Assembly: GCA_021432605.1 (NCBI GenBank)
Contig: MU271147.1
Coordinates: 1,240,001-1,304,000 of the forward strand
DNA length: 64,000 nucleotides
Reading direction: 5' to 3'
Source: Coniochaeta sp. PMI_546
Taxonomy: Eukaryota > Ascomycota > Sordariomycetes > Coniochaetales > Coniochaetaceae
In this document: positions 8,965 to 22,600 of the stretch, one piece after another
How positions within the stretch are numbered: position 1 is the first letter of the stretch
Layout: every line of letters starts with the position of its first letter
The notes under the pieces: model-generated
The model's input: the letters and a program-made list of their open reading frames with translations, nothing else
The model's database searches: none
Told to the model about the DNA's origin: nothing
Program-made: the position numbers and the translations under genes

Positions 8965-11900
8965 GATGGTTATGGTTGTTGGTGAATGGAGGGACGAGCG
9001 GCTTGGGGTCGATTACTATGCGGATATTGAAACTTCCATGCCGCAGGGCCGACCCGGGGTCAGCAACAGATGACACACGGCTTCATGTATATGATGAGAG
9101 GCCCTGACAACGTGGAAGGCCGGCTCTGGGAAGACAATGGGTAATTAAGCTGGCGGAAGAGATCAGTGTAGGGGCTGCGCGGGACGACGAGGGTTGTCCA
9201 AGCGTGTGTCTGGAAGTATCCGTAGGGCAGGCCAGACACGAAGATAGGCGAGGGAACCGAAAATCGCCGACTGGACGAAATCGAGCAGTGTGAGAGCTCC
9301 CCGGACTGAGCCTAGCTAGATCATCGGAACTTGAGACAGCGAGCAAAAACGAGCAGAAGCAAGACGTGACAGGAGATGAAGGAGGAGGCCGCGTCTTGAA
9401 CAAAAACCCGTCGCAGGAAAACAGGTATTAAGGTGGGAGCATCGGATGCACGCCAGAAGATTACAAGCCAATGTTTCCAAGAAAGCTACGGGGAATACTA
9501 CGCAATCGATGGTTCAATGGAACAAATCGAGAACGACAAAGCAGAGAAGTGGGAACAGCAGTTCAAGGAAAGTTGGTGATCCTGCGGCCTTGGTCGCTTG
9601 CTGGCAGGGCAGGTACAGGGGTACATGCAGGTGAGGTGGAGGTGGTGGAGGGTGTACAAGGTCAACGCGTGCCGACAAGCGCGAGAGGGGAAGTACCGCT
9701 AGTGTCACGGCGAAGACTCAAGTGGCTGGGCTAGGCAGTTCAATCTATGCGGCGCCCAGGGAAACCTGCTTCCAGAGCTGCACAGTTTGTTGCAGCTCAC
9801 AATCATACCGCTTTTCTCTGCTTCGAAGGACGGAAAAGTAGACACTCAGAATCGAGAATCGAGATGCACTTTAGTGGTTGCGGATGCAGCCTGCACCTGC
9901 AACATGAACAACTCAACGCAAGCTCAAAGCCGGATTTCAAGCAAGATGAGCTCAACCAGAAAAAGCCGCTGGCTGGGCCGGCCAATCTTGAAGCGACCAG
10001 GAGTCAAGGGGATCGAGTTCTTACCGTTTACGATTCGATTTCCCTCTTTGGTCTCTTCTGTCCAGTGCTTCGGCGGCCCTGTCAATTGCCCCTCTCGTTA
10101 TCATCCATGAACCGGCTATTCTTCTCCAGATTTCAAAAAGTCAACAAGGTTTGAGGTTGCATTCGGAAAGATGAACAGGAACTTGCTGACTCCAGAACGC
10201 CAACGTCTGCCAAGACTTCCTTCGGTTGGAGATGTCAGAGAGCTATTTGTGGTTCGTTCAGCCGTCGTGGCAGGTGTCAGTCAGTAAATCTTCCTCCTCC
10301 TCTGCCGAGAATTACTGCGCCAGCCTGCTCGTCAATGCTCATCAGGCAACAGATGGACCTCCAAGTGTGCGTGTTTCAGACACGCTCGATACGACTAGCA
10401 CCGTTGAGAAGCTGCAGCAGATACCAACTACCGCAGTTGCAAAGGGGTGTACGGCTCAGCCTGCAGTGGTTTTGCAGATCCAACGCTTCTGTTGTTCTTG
10501 TGCCCGGACAATCGCTCTTCACTGGCGCTTGATGCTTCCGATAGATACCTTGGTATTGTCGCAGACTGATCAGTAAGAGCCGACTTTGTGGCTGGTGTTG
10601 CAGCTACCCGCAGAAGTATGTTTTATGTTTTCTCCATCCCCTTGCTCGCTCCGTTGGCGTTTGCGGACACTCTTGAGAGTCCAGAATTCCAGATGAGGAT
10701 GACGATGGCGCTTCCACAAGACGATGGCCCGGCCGCTGACAGGGTTGTCGAGTTATTACCGACTATACCTAACCTTACATATACTACACTAACATAGTAC
10801 ACTTGTAGCAGTGTCGACATCGCCAGCCACTGGTGAACAACACTAAGGTACACGTGTGTGACTACACTAGCATGGGCCATAAATCTAGCAATTCCTCCGT
10901 GCCCCGGATGAGGGCCTGGTAGGTGCGGCCTTGTCATTTCGTTTACCGCCTGCCGATTCGCTGAAATAGCCCAACACCCCGCCATACCTGACTGGAGGCC
11001 TGGCGTGGGGCTGACGATGGCATCAATAACGTCATAGTTAGCATCCTCATTCATCATACGACGGCAAATTGTGTATTTACACACGTGTAGACTTGTGTGC
11101 TGTACACGTAGAAGCTTCTGTGTCATAATTGCGACGACTCGCCATTGAGACTTTCGGATCTGTTGACAGCTTACACTCACAAACCTCCAAGGGCCTTCCG
11201 TATCTCCAGGCCCAGATCTTTTGCCCACTGTTGGTGCTGGGATACCTATCTCGGAGATTATAGCTTATCTTACAGTTCCGGAGTGCCGATGCCAGCAGCT
11301 GTGGTGACTGCACATCCCCACACACCTAAACTTCACCGGGGTACAACAGCAAGGTCGCAGATTCTTTTGTTCGATGGAGCCGCGGTGTGGTGGCTTCTCC
11401 AGTCCGGCCGTCTCACCTCAGAACACAATATACATGGTACATAGCAGATGATTCGCAACTTGCTGACGACCACTATGCTTCTCTTCCGTAACAAAGGCCG
11501 AATTCATGGGTGCATCCATGAGATGGCGGTCAAGAAGCTAGATGTACTCTGTTCTCCGTGTATTCTAATCGTTGTCGACACATCCAATCAATACTATTAA
11601 CCCCACAGCACATCTTGCTTTTGTGACTCGGTCGTTAACATAGGGACACACCTATATGGAGAAAGATGAAGTCCTACGGATTTAGGTTGAACATCCCCGT
11701 CAAAATGTAGGAGACGTCTTCCGCTTTCTTTCTCAGATGTTCGTTCTTTGCTGTGGCTGCTTACTTTCGTCCTCCCATTCTTCCAGACGAATCATTTGAG
11801 CAACAAAACACCATGTCTGCTGCATGCTTCGGTTCAAAAAGTATCGCTGTTTCCAGTTCAGCAGAAACCGGATAACAAACCTGAGTCTATTGTAAGACAA

Positions 11901-13139
11901 TCCTTCTTGACAAGCCCAGTGCTTGGAGGCGATTGGATCCAAACACGCAAACCCGAAACCGGGCATGCAGACGCATGACGTTTCAGAGGCTCAGCAGCTG
12001 CCGGTAAAAGGGCCACTTGACACAACGGAACGGGACAGGCGAGCCAGTGTCAGCACCACACTCCGTGCCGTGGGATTGGCCAGAGACCTTCGGGCTGCCA
12101 CAGCCTTATTCAAGATGTCTCTTGATCCACTGACCGCGCGTTTGTCGTTTTCGTTCGATATCATGAGCTTAAACCATGATCTTCTAAGGGTCTAGAATCA
12201 TGATGGCGATCATTATGCCCATCTGTTTCGATCGGTCATACCGAGTCGAACGCACGCGAGGCATCGACCAAGTGCGAATCCGCTCTTAGATTTGATGTGA
12301 GTAGAATCAGCAAGTTACATCTCCTGACGATTTGTATGCCCCGAGAACGAAGGCTCGAAAGGTTTTCTTATTGATAGCAATGGCCTCGGAGAAAGATCAA
12401 GTGATCCTCACCGAGAGTGTGTACCACCGGACACGACTAGGTTATGCGAAATGCAGCTCTGATAGTAGAATACAATGACCATAAATCTCTGCATTATACC
12501 ACCACGACTTAGAAAGATTATCTTGGCCTGTCTTTGCTTGAACGATCTATATGCCTCGTCATGCCGCTCTCGCCAACCCTCCCGGAACACTCACCTCCCA
12601 ATTACCGGCAGAGCTGTAGACCGGCCCCAGATTTCGACAATCTTGATCAATCACCAGGATTCCACAATTACCTCGCCAGTTTGAAGTCTGACCGGGACGC
12701 AGAAAGAACGGTTGGGAGCATGGGTCGGAAAGCCCTCGACCGGGAAAGATGGAGACTCCTGTATCCACGACACCGGTCGGAGCAGCGCCGACGAGAGATA
12801 AATAGATGTCAGAGGACATGCCATGAACTGCACTGTACAGATCAATGCTATGCACTGCCGTCCTTGGCATTCTTCTTCCTAGAACCCTGATCTGTCGTGA
12901 ATATAGCACATAGCAATTAGTGCGCAATTAGCAGCGCCAGGAGCGGTCCGTCCCTAGCTAGTTACCGTCCACGATGAGTCTCAGGCCTACCCACGGACCT
13001 AGAGCGTTCAGCAACAATGCTGGCTGAAGATACATGCATCGATATCGACGTGATGTCCCGCGAATATCTAGTCCCTCATGCGACTTCAACATTCCTCAGG
13101 CGTGATCGTGAGACTCTACCCAGACGAAGTGCACTGACG
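8965..13139. other. 4.2-kb gene-poor region
   Basis: The first 400-500 bp hold the promoter and leader of the minus-strand 1210-aa gene. Beyond that, open frames up to 201 codons occur on both strands (for example minus 10623-11228 and plus 9747-10154). None shows a domain, a plausible exon chain or a family I know. No tRNA, rRNA, tandem array or mobile element is visible. A 59-codon frame at 10618-10797 begins with a signal-peptide-like stretch but is too short to accept. Confidence 0.5.
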
Positions 13140-13499
13140 TTACTCCCCGATAACATACGTACACCCCTCGCGGCCAATCCACACCTCGTGCACCCGTCCG
13201 GCATCGACATCGATCCGGTCGCCGACGCCGTATGTCACCTTCTGGGGCTTCGCGTCTTCAGGGTAGGTTATTGTCAGCTCGCCGGAGAGGATGAGATGTG
13301 TCGTTAGGCCGGCGTGAGAGTGTGGTGGGTAATGTGCGTTGCTGGATGGAATGTTAGCTCATAGGCGGGAAGCATAACTGAAATACGTATGGCAGGATTG
13401 GATAACCTACGGGCCGTCAGTCCAGGTGAAGACGTGTGAGAAGCCCCAGGACCGGACTTCAGACTCGGCGTCTTTACGGGATTTTGGTTTCGATGACAT
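13140..13499 (-). CDS. single-domain cupin protein (96 aa)
   Basis: Two exons, 13499-13411 and 13341-13140, are separated by a 69-nt intron (GTAGGT donor, CAG acceptor, phase 2). The 96-residue product has one RmlC-like cupin barrel. The first motif includes HYPPHSH (His33, His37, His39) followed by THLILSGELTI. The second includes GDRIDVDAGRVHEVW (His71). These His residues are the usual metal-binding set, so it is probably a metal-binding small cupin; the enzyme activity, if any, is not identifiable. The start MSSKPKSRKD gives a complete domain with no targeting signal. It stands alone in gene-poor DNA. The fold call is firm; the role is unknown. Confidence 0.8.
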
Positions 13500-16317
13500 A
13501 TTTAGATTGGCTGTCTGTGTTCCGAGGTGAGGCTTTACGGAATCAGAATTTTGATTTGGGTTGTACGATGGAAGACATGTCGCCGACGACATCTTATGAC
13601 GTCGGTGTATCTTCATCCGAAGCTTGGCCGTCGAACAGGTCCCACTTGTGCCGGAGTTCGGCAGAGCACGGAGCGGGTCCGGCCTCGGGAAAGCCAGATA
13701 TTGTCCGAGTTAGGTCTTCACAGATTATTTCCGAGAACTTGCGGCTTATCTCATGTGCTAGTAAGTATACGCTTGATATCAGCTTACACCTGGAACGGTT
13801 GTGTCCAGTTTCCGCTTTAAGCTGGAGCCAGTGGTGTGTGATGTAAGGGCAATCGATGCACACATTGTTCCTCGAGCCTCAACCATGGCTCTGAAGTATA
13901 CAGGATTGGCCATTTTACGTAGAAATAAGTTCATACTCGTCCTTTAGGGACTATGCGAAAGAGACATCATACCCCTGAGTTTGTCCATGCATTGATTATC
14001 AGTCGCATGTTCCTTTCGCGTCACCACCTCGATAGTTTGTTTCTCGAGACAAGTGTGCGGACCAAGTACTAACCTATGCATGGCTGACAATAGCTGTCTT
14101 AAAATGTAAGCTGGGTTTTATCGATAGCCATTGTTCCATGGAAGAATGTCGGCCCAACAAGAAACATATGCGGTATGGGAACGATGAGGCTCGCGATAGG
14201 CATTACAAGCAGCCCAGAAATCATATACCCCATAAAACGCCTTCTATGTCCATGCATACAAACCGAAAAGCTCACGTCGATACATCAATGCCCACACTAG
14301 CTCAACAAGCTCAGCCGACGGGGGTCCATGGAAGCAGGGATACGCTGGAGTTAGGCGCTCTGATGAAGTGGGACTGCGCAATGGACGAAGGTACAAGCAC
14401 TCAACTTCGTTCTGAGGAAGAACAGTTGTTCGATAAACTTGTGTAGTTGAGTCAAAGGTCCACAGAGCAATCTTCGAGCATAGGGTCTTCAGGTGTCATA
14501 TCATGGAGCCACCATAGCCTGGCGAGTCATCTGCTCAGGGTCACTTGTCCCTGGGCGGAAGCATAGATACCTTGGTCACAATCTCATGGCCGTTGAACAA
14601 CGAGTCCCTGCCTGTCCAGGCTACCGCCAAATATGGCCAAACAAGGCTGTATGTCACGAAATCTGCGGCACTCCTATACGTACTGGTATAAGATAATGAG
14701 GCAATAGACACTGATGGCAAGACATTACCGACGCTAAGCCGTGTGGACTTGGACATTTATCGGACACATTCGTAGCAAACCATCACTTGTTAGCGTGTCA
14801 CTTCCTAGGTGAGGCGGTGCAGATGTGATGTCAGGTCGGAGGATGGAACATGATGTTGTTGTCACCAGTTGAGATCGTGCTTCTGATCAGGCAAGCTGAT
14901 TTGCGACCAATGATAGCATCCAGCGGCCTCCTAAAGCTGTGGATGCCACTAACGTCTCGATTTTAAGTTCAGGGCACCCGCGCCTTGTGGGGCAGGCCTG
15001 CGCCCCGGTCCGTCCGCCTGCCAGGACATGGTTTTGGGCACTGGAATGTTGAGGCACCTGATTCCTGGCGGAAGATTCAACAGGTTGTCTTGCAAGGCCG
15101 TGTCTAGATGACAGCTTTGGACCCTGCACTCGATCAATATCGCAAAATTATCATCAGAGGAGTCTCGCCGGCTCCGCACGTGACGGCCTACTCTGAAGGC
15201 AAAGAGGTCCCCAGCCGGAGCCTCGCACAGCGCAGATACCGGTACTCATCGGTTACGCTGTGGATGATCGCCAAGTGATGTCTAGCAAACAGGATTATAC
15301 GATTGCGTAGGAACCAAACAGCCTTGAAGAAAGGGGCATCCTTCATGGATACAGTGGCGCCAGCAAAAGTCAAGGTTGCCAAGATGCTGACGGGCAGACC
15401 ATGGGACTGGGAGATGACCAAAGAACAAGGAGGTGGTGCATTACAAAGACACCTATTAATGTCATTCTTGACATCTCTTGGTTGTTGCGATATCGAGCCT
15501 GATATCAAAAAAGACCAATCATCCGCAAAGTTTGGGTATTGCGAACTACCAAGAACCGCGCCTCAGCCACGTCCGGTGTGGCCGTCGGTACCTAGGAGAG
15601 GACCGAGAGAGAATCTCGAGACGTCACAACGTGGTATATCCACTGCCTCTTCCACGGTCTTGTGCTTCTCGCCTCCGGGGGAAATGTCGAGAATTCATAG
15701 TACCATTAGCTTCTAGTGTACGGACACCAAAGGATACTGTGTAGGTATTCGCCATTTGATGCGCGGCGTCTGAAATGCATGTCTCTCGTTCCTGGCTTCG
15801 GTAAGATTGTCTTACCCTCGTACCAGGACATCAACGATGGGTGCGATCGATGTCACATCACGGGTGGGTCAGCTCACTGCCTCACAACGTCTGCAGTATT
15901 CAATTGGACCAGTACTGCGGGGCACAAGGCTCGACTCCGACAGCTGAACCACAGACGAAGCCATCCCACCTACTTAGGATCGCCATCCCTGTCTTACTGT
16001 ATTTGTTCCTGTTTAAACACTTGCGGCCGCCCAATCCACGAAATTACTGCAGTGTACACTTCGATCCTCGATTTTGAGTATTGCAGTTCTATACACTTGC
16101 TGGTATTAAATTCCGAACGTTCTGTCGCTGCGGCAGCTTTTCCTTAGACCTTCCTTGCCCCGAAATGACCGAATGATCGGTGTCTGAAAGTTCGATATGA
16201 CCTAGCCTCGCCCCTTCGCATCTGATGTAGATCAGCCAGAGAGGTCCATCCATCAGCCGTCCGGCTCTCGACGTGCTACCAACTGCCAGGAAGTCGTACC
16301 CTGCAAACTCGTTCACA
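13500..16317. other. 2.8-kb gene-poor region
   Basis: Left part is the cupin promoter, right part the PLC promoter. Frames such as plus 14138-14446, plus 15303-15716 and minus 15188-15508 have no recognised domain and overlap each other. No RNA gene or repeat seen. Confidence 0.5.
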
Positions 16318-19300
16318 ATGTGGTGCTTCGTAAGTTGCAGCTTATCTGTCGTTTGGCATACCAATCTCGCAGACTTTGCGCTAATCAGCCGTCTTATCGG
16401 ATCCAGAACCATGACGAGGAGGCTGCCAGCACTGAAGAGGACGACGTCAACCACGAGAACGGGGATATGATCCATAAGAAAGACTACGGGAGTCACAAGA
16501 AGAACCAAGGGATCAAGCGTTTACCCACCATATTCGTCCGGAACAAGAGACCGCGTGAGAACATATTCGGAAATGTTATCGGTGTATCCCTGCTGGGAGT
16601 TCCGCGGCACGACTCGGCAGAAACGCCGTATCTCAACAAGCTTCGCAGCCACCTGTCCCGGGCGTATTCCGATGCATGTGGCCGTCGGGAGAAGCTGACA
16701 CGGGGTGCTTTTGTTGAGTTTCTGAACCGCGTACAGGGAGACGAGGTCGACCTTCAGCCTCCGACGAAGGACGAGTACACGTATGAGGAATTTCTAGAAG
16801 AGTGGACCGTGAAGTATGGGCTGAGCGCATTGCGACCCCTGACACCGGAGCAGAAGGATCTCTCCAAGCCGATCAGCAACTATTTCATCAGTAGCAGCCA
16901 TAACACCTATCTAGAAGGCCACCAGATTTACTCGCAAAGCAGTTCTCAAATATACCAGAAGGTTCGTTAGCGCGATGTTTCAAGGAGAAGGATACCCGGG
17001 ATCACCTAGCTAACGTGGTTTCCTTGTGCTCAGGTTCTCGATCGACATTGCAGGTGTATAGAAATCGATGTCTGGGATGGTAATACGTCAGTACACGCGC
17101 CTTCGCGGTCGAAATCGCCCGATCCCAGTCACAAGAGGCACCACTCGTCCTCGTCCCTACCAACATTCGAGGGGATGAAGCAACGCTTCATCGGGCCCAG
17201 GTCACCAAGATTGCATAGCAGACAGGCCAGCGCGCGGGAGCCCATGCTGGCACCATCGACATCTGCGGAAGATAGTTCGAGTTCGCACACCCTGGATCCT
17301 GAGGCGCTCAGCGACCGGCTTGTCGCCTCTCAAGCTAGGTCGAAGTCGTCCATCAACAAAAGTGAGCCCTTGGTTATGCACGCTTGGAAAGATGCCACAT
17401 CGAAGAGAGTTTTCACCCTCACGACACCGGTGGGCTTCCGGGATGTGTGCAAAGCTGTCAGAAACGCTGCCTTCTCCCACGACAATCATCTGCCTATAAT
17501 CGTCAGCCTCGAGGTTCACTGTTGTTTTGAGCAGCAGGAGGTCATGGTCAAAATCATGAAAGAGGAATGGGCTGGCTATCTTCTCGACTCACCATTCGAC
17601 GATTGCAATCCTCAAGAGCGTCAACCGCGATTGGAGGAGCTTCTCGATAAGATCTTGGTCAAGGTCAAGCGACCGCAGTCGAAAGCCACTGTATCAACGC
17701 CGAAACTCCCCACACTTGCCGTACCGGCGGCATATGACGACGACCTATCTCCCAGTGATGATGAGCGTTGCGAGCGGACCGGTGAGAAGAAGACGCCCAT
17801 CTGTGAGACACTCGCAGCCCTAGCAATCTATACGCACAGCGAACATTTCAAGGCCTTCGGGACGCCGTCTGCACGCACACATAGCCACATCTTCAGCATC
17901 GTTGAGGGCGAAATTCAGAAACTGTACGAGAAGAATCCAGACGAGTTGCTCCAACACAATCGTCACTATATGATGCGTGCCTACCCGCACCCGATCCTGC
18001 GCATCGGATCACACAACCCAGACCCGAGCATGTTCTGGCGAAAGGGCGTCCAAATGGTCGCGCTGAACTGGCAAGACGACAAATATGACAAGATGGCCTT
18101 GCACGATGCCATGTTCACCGAAGACACGCAGGGATGGGTCCTGAAGCCGCGGGGCTATCGGAGTACTGACGACGATAGCGACAAGCCCGAGTACCGGACA
18201 CTCACCCTGAGGATCACGATATATGCCGGCCTGTATATACCGTTACCTGAGGCGCAGTCTGAGAGAAACAACGCTCCGGGGGCGACTATCATCGGCGACG
18301 GCGACGCTTACAAGCACTTCAAGCCGATGGTGCAGGTCGACCTCGCAGTCTCCCACGAGAAAGCCAGCGGCAAGCTGGTCCAAAGGACGACTGCGAAGGA
18401 GACAAACCATCCGGACTGGGGACCAGGCGGATGCACCTTGGAGTTTGTCGGAGTTCCTAATGTTGTGGAGGAACTCAGCTTTGTCAGGTAAGCTTCAAAG
18501 TTTTCTTGTCCCTCGCTCATCTTTGACAGTCGTCAAACACCTGATTGTGTCATCTCCTCACATCCGCGCCTCCTACCTCACCCTTGTTCCCTCGCCGGAA
18601 GGAAGCGACGGGAACTTGCCGGCTGGTTGACCGGTCTGATGCACTATGCCGGACATACTAGCAGCCACACGGGCTTCCGCTGCTTCTAGACCCGTTTCAT
18701 GACCTTCTAAACCTCAATACAAGACGAGGATTATGATATGGATATTTCCTTTGCCTGCTATGGCGTGTCATGGAAGCCTGCATCTCGTGTTCGGCAACCG
18801 ACACCTGTCATGAAAACATGCAGAGCAGAACTAGTCTCGCAGCGATACCGGGGTGTTTGTGCTACTGCGCAAACGCACGTTCCATGAGGCCTGCCAACGG
18901 TGTAGCTGAAGCGAAGCGTCGCCGTTGGCGCCGACCAAAATATGCCAAGCGGCACATTCCCTCCTCCGTTTACACCTGTGTAGCACTGCACCTATCCAGC
19001 ATACATGAGCAGTGCGCAGACTAGAAACTTCTAGACCACCATCCCTGCCGTCAGTTCGGGTTGCAAGTGCCCTGCTGGCAGCTTCAGTTGAAGAGGGCGC
19101 AATCACGAGCCCTGTCAAACAAACAAACAAACGCTGCCGTGCGACCTCGCTCCGGCACCGTTAGATTACACGCGCTCTCCCTTGCTTGTCATCTCTGTCA
19201 GATGTCTGTCAAGTTCAAACTCAATCGTGGCATGCATATGGGCTTCCCTACGGTTCCTCAACAATGTTGTGACCGACCACAACATGCAAATTCCCCTACG

Positions 19301-19605
19301 GAAGCACAATGCCATGAAAAAAAATTCTCCTTACGGATATATGCAGTTGTCTAACCTCGCGCAAACACAGGTTCAAAATCAGAGACGAGTCACGCTATCG
19401 CGACCAGTCTGCCGTCGCCGCGTGGGCCTGCATACGCCTGGACCGGCTGCGGCAGGGGTACCGCTTCATCGACTTGACGGACTGCAAGGGAAATCCGAGC
19501 GAGGGGAAGCTGTTTGTCAAGATTGACAAGGTGGTGAGGCAGCCGATGGGGTTGGTGAGGAGCAAGACTATGAAGTGGTGGGATCGGATGAGGTCTGGTC
19601 GGTAA
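16318..19605 (+). CDS. phosphoinositide-specific phospholipase C (delta-like)
   Basis: Hydrolyses PIP2 to IP3 and diacylglycerol at membranes, Ca2+-dependent. Four exons: 16318-16329, 16407-16961, 17034-18487 and 19371-19605, giving 751 residues. An EF-hand-like helical region precedes the X box. The X box has the catalytic SSSHNTYL (His169, Asn170), then Glu199 and Asp201 in IEIDVWDG, and the second catalytic His351 in SLEVHC (Glu349 a metal ligand). A disordered Ser-rich insert of about 90 residues splits the X domain after WDG. The Y domain follows (NRHYMMRAYP, FWRKGVQMVALNWQ), then a C2 domain beginning LTLRITIYAG. The last intron (883 nt) cuts the C2 domain between SFVR and FKIRDES; both sides match the continuous C2 sequence of the family. 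The 12-nt first exon is chosen for its CACAATG context and the 77-nt intron; the N terminus is the least certain part. Confidence 0.9.
18488..19370 (+). other. unusually long (883 nt) last intron of the PLC gene
   Basis: Begins GTAAGC after a phase-2 codon and ends CTAAC...ACACAG. It contains many stop codons in all plus frames, a (AAAC)4 tract at 19117-19132 and a small inverted repeat (ATGTTGTG/CACAACAT) near 19263-19286. No gene, transposon ends or RNA gene is recognised inside. Every other intron solved in the window is below 185 nt. Confidence 0.75.
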
Positions 19606-22600
19606 CCTGGTTGTACAAATCCGGGGTCTTCCTCTTTTCTCTTCTTTTTTCCGATTTTGTACTTGCGCCATGCATCGTCATGACAAGGTTAGCACGGCGT
19701 TCGGAGGGCATTTGGTCCCATGGTCAACTCGTTTTGGAATACGGTGTTTATGGTGATATACGCGGTTTGGACGGACTGAGCGGGAGCGGTTCTTTTGTTA
19801 TAATTGGTCATCAGATTGGTATACCCCGGAGACGGACAGCAGATGAGAAGCAAGCTTTCTATTTTGGATGCCATTTTACCCTTGTCCCTTTTACTGCATT
19901 CATGCGGTATAATCCTCATACACAATCTTGAGGCGCAGCTCCTGTTGGACCACGAGACTAAGCCCTGATGGACCGACATCATCACATCGGCGAACATACT
20001 TCTCTACCACATACCTACCCATGAGTCCATACTGCACTGGTCCGGTATGGTCACATTGACAGAGATAGCTTATCTACCTTAGATCACAGGTCGCACATGC
20101 GCTCTCCGATTGCAGTCTGCCACAGTAGCCTCGCCTTCACAATCTCGATGTGGGGCAGACATTCGATTATCGAGGGCCATAGTAGACGGGTATGACGGTC
20201 ACTTTTCAGGCCGACATGGGGTAAGGATTGTGATCGCCCATGCAGTGCATAACACGCTGGGGGTTCAGGAACCGGGTCCGTCCCCCGGGCGGCCTATCAC
20301 CGCCTCCGGAGGCTATGGAGCGTCCAACAGAAAAAAGCATGTTTGGACGTCAGCCGCGGTACCTACGGTGAGCTGGTGGCTGAGTTCGACCGAGCTTCAC
20401 CCGGAACAGAGCACGCCGCCGAGCAAGCCTCACAGCCAGGGCTACATGCTCGGGGAAAGATACCTGATGATCGATTGGGGCGCTTCTCAGTGGCGGCCGT
20501 GTGGTTAGAGACGACTGCAGATCCAAGCATTGACCCCCACGACTGTGTCCGAGTCATGGACGAACGAGATGTCACCAATGGGTCACTCTCGAGATGAGCA
20601 GGCTGAGAAGGACGAGGTATTCCAAGACAATATCAATATCTGTTCGCGGTGAAAGATGGCTGGCTTACGCAGTAACAGGCCTGAGCCCTGCGGGGCCCAT
20701 CCTCTTGGTGGTGGGAACCACTGAGCTGAACCAACCGGATGCATGCTAGGCAGGTCTCACAATTCTGCAGGCACCTCTCACCTGTTGTTGGTTTATCAAG
20801 ATTCTGATATGATTTCTCGATTTGGAATTGCCAGATCACCGCTCACGCCGGCAGTCAGTCTTGCCGTTTGCTCGCAGCTCGTGCATGTGTACAAGTTTGC
20901 ATATACACGTAGTTTTCCTTAGTTGCTGCCCAAGAGCATTATACATAGAACGTGTGGCTTGGCGAGGACACAGCAAACTTGGCTCCTGGGATGGGCGCAT
21001 GAGCGATGTAACGGTGGTCATGCCAATCACCGCGAGCCTGAAATATGATGCGTAGTGCCGTCCCAGGACTCTGGTTCTGTCCAACTCTGCATGTCATGTT
21101 TCGTGCTCGCCATCAGGTCCTGTGATACCACTGCGGATCAACCCACAAAGATATGGCGTGGTTACGGGTATAACTTGATATTAGCAGTCGCAGTGTAACA
21201 GCAGGGGGAATAAACACTTGGCAGCTTCAATAGTCGCAGGCGGGTCGCTGCAGAAGTCATGGGCCGCTGTGAACAGCTGTTGAGGTACATGGATGATGGC
21301 GTGCGCGGCCGACAACCTCCTTCTTCCGTGTGTAATGAATGATCTTGGAAGACTGAAACCACTTCGTTAGCGTTGGTAGGTTGTTGGCATCATATCGGGG
21401 AGAAGCAGGAAAGTATGTCACTGACGACCCATCGAGATGTGATGTATCATATTGAGCCGGTGGAACCTGGCTTTTTCTTGGTCCAGTGATGCGGTAATCA
21501 AAAGTTGCTCTCACGGCTAGTAGGCTTTCGGGTCGGTGAAAGCTGTCGGGCCCTCGCGCAGCTTGACTCGACTACGTGCATCCTCGCAAACTGCAAAGAT
21601 CATCACTGCACAGGGACTATGCCCTCGCGAAGGTCAACTTGTCCTCCGCTTTGACACTGTAGAGGTGCGAAGCTGGCTCGTCCTTGACCAATAGCCGGTG
21701 CTTGTTGATATCTTGCAAAGCTGGCGGAAGCTGACCTCTCACTAAACAGGGGACTGTTCCGGCAGATCAGAACCCAATCAACAAGCAATGAAGACCCCAA
21801 GCATCCGTCAGGGCACGCTAAAACGTCGTAGACCGAGGCTAAGGTAGGGCGACGCAGGGGCCTCTAAAGATCAACCTGGATCGAAGGAGCTAAAAGAAGC
21901 GACGGATCAGCATGATCTGTCCGCAACCCCGGGCTGTCAGAGACATTGATGAGAACAAGGGCAGACAGCGCAGACTACCGTATATGGGATTCGCATCCTC
22001 GAACGCAGCTGAGTGCCAGGATCAAAGCGTTAGTTTTAGACTCTGTACTTCACTGGGGGGGCGAAAGGACGACAACCCTGGGATTACGCCAGGCAACGAC
22101 AATGTAGGGGTCTTGCAATGTTAGGTGACAACGAGGATAGAATTCTGACACTCTCACACCCGCTTCAGCCAGATTGCACGGTCGACGAGTGTCATGCAAG
22201 CGACAAAATGATAGAAAAAGAACATGTTTCGAACCTGGACGCCTGTCAGGTCGTGTCAAACGGAAACAGCAAAGGATTACAGCTTGACCCCACTGTCCCT
22301 CTTCCAGAGTTCCCGTCTCCAGCCACTGATTCGCCAGACGGAAAGAGCCACTGACCAGGGCGACATGCGGTATGCACGCGCATGAGAGTGCGTGGACCCG
22401 GTTATTCAAACAAGGCTTAATTCCCAGGATCTGGGTAACTCTGCAGCAGCAGGGGAGATCTGTGATGGAGGGGTTGCAGCGAGCATGACCACCAAATCAC
22501 CATGCCGCCCGTCGTTCGACCTCCCTTCTTCATACAAACAACGAAAGGTTTTGGACTCCGGCAGGCATCTTTCCAGAAGCAAGCAGCTCAGGAATGTATC

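Noticed and set aside
10618-10797. 59-residue frame with a signal-peptide-like start (MFYVFSIPLLAPLAFA)
   Set aside because: Very short, no conserved features, and no leader or splice context to support it.
10623-11228. 201-codon minus-strand frame
   Set aside because: No domain, no plausible leader or splice structure, and composition like random sequence.
15188-15508. 106-codon minus-strand frame with a hydrophobic middle
   Set aside because: No family recognised and it overlaps an equally long plus-strand frame; no exon chain could be built.
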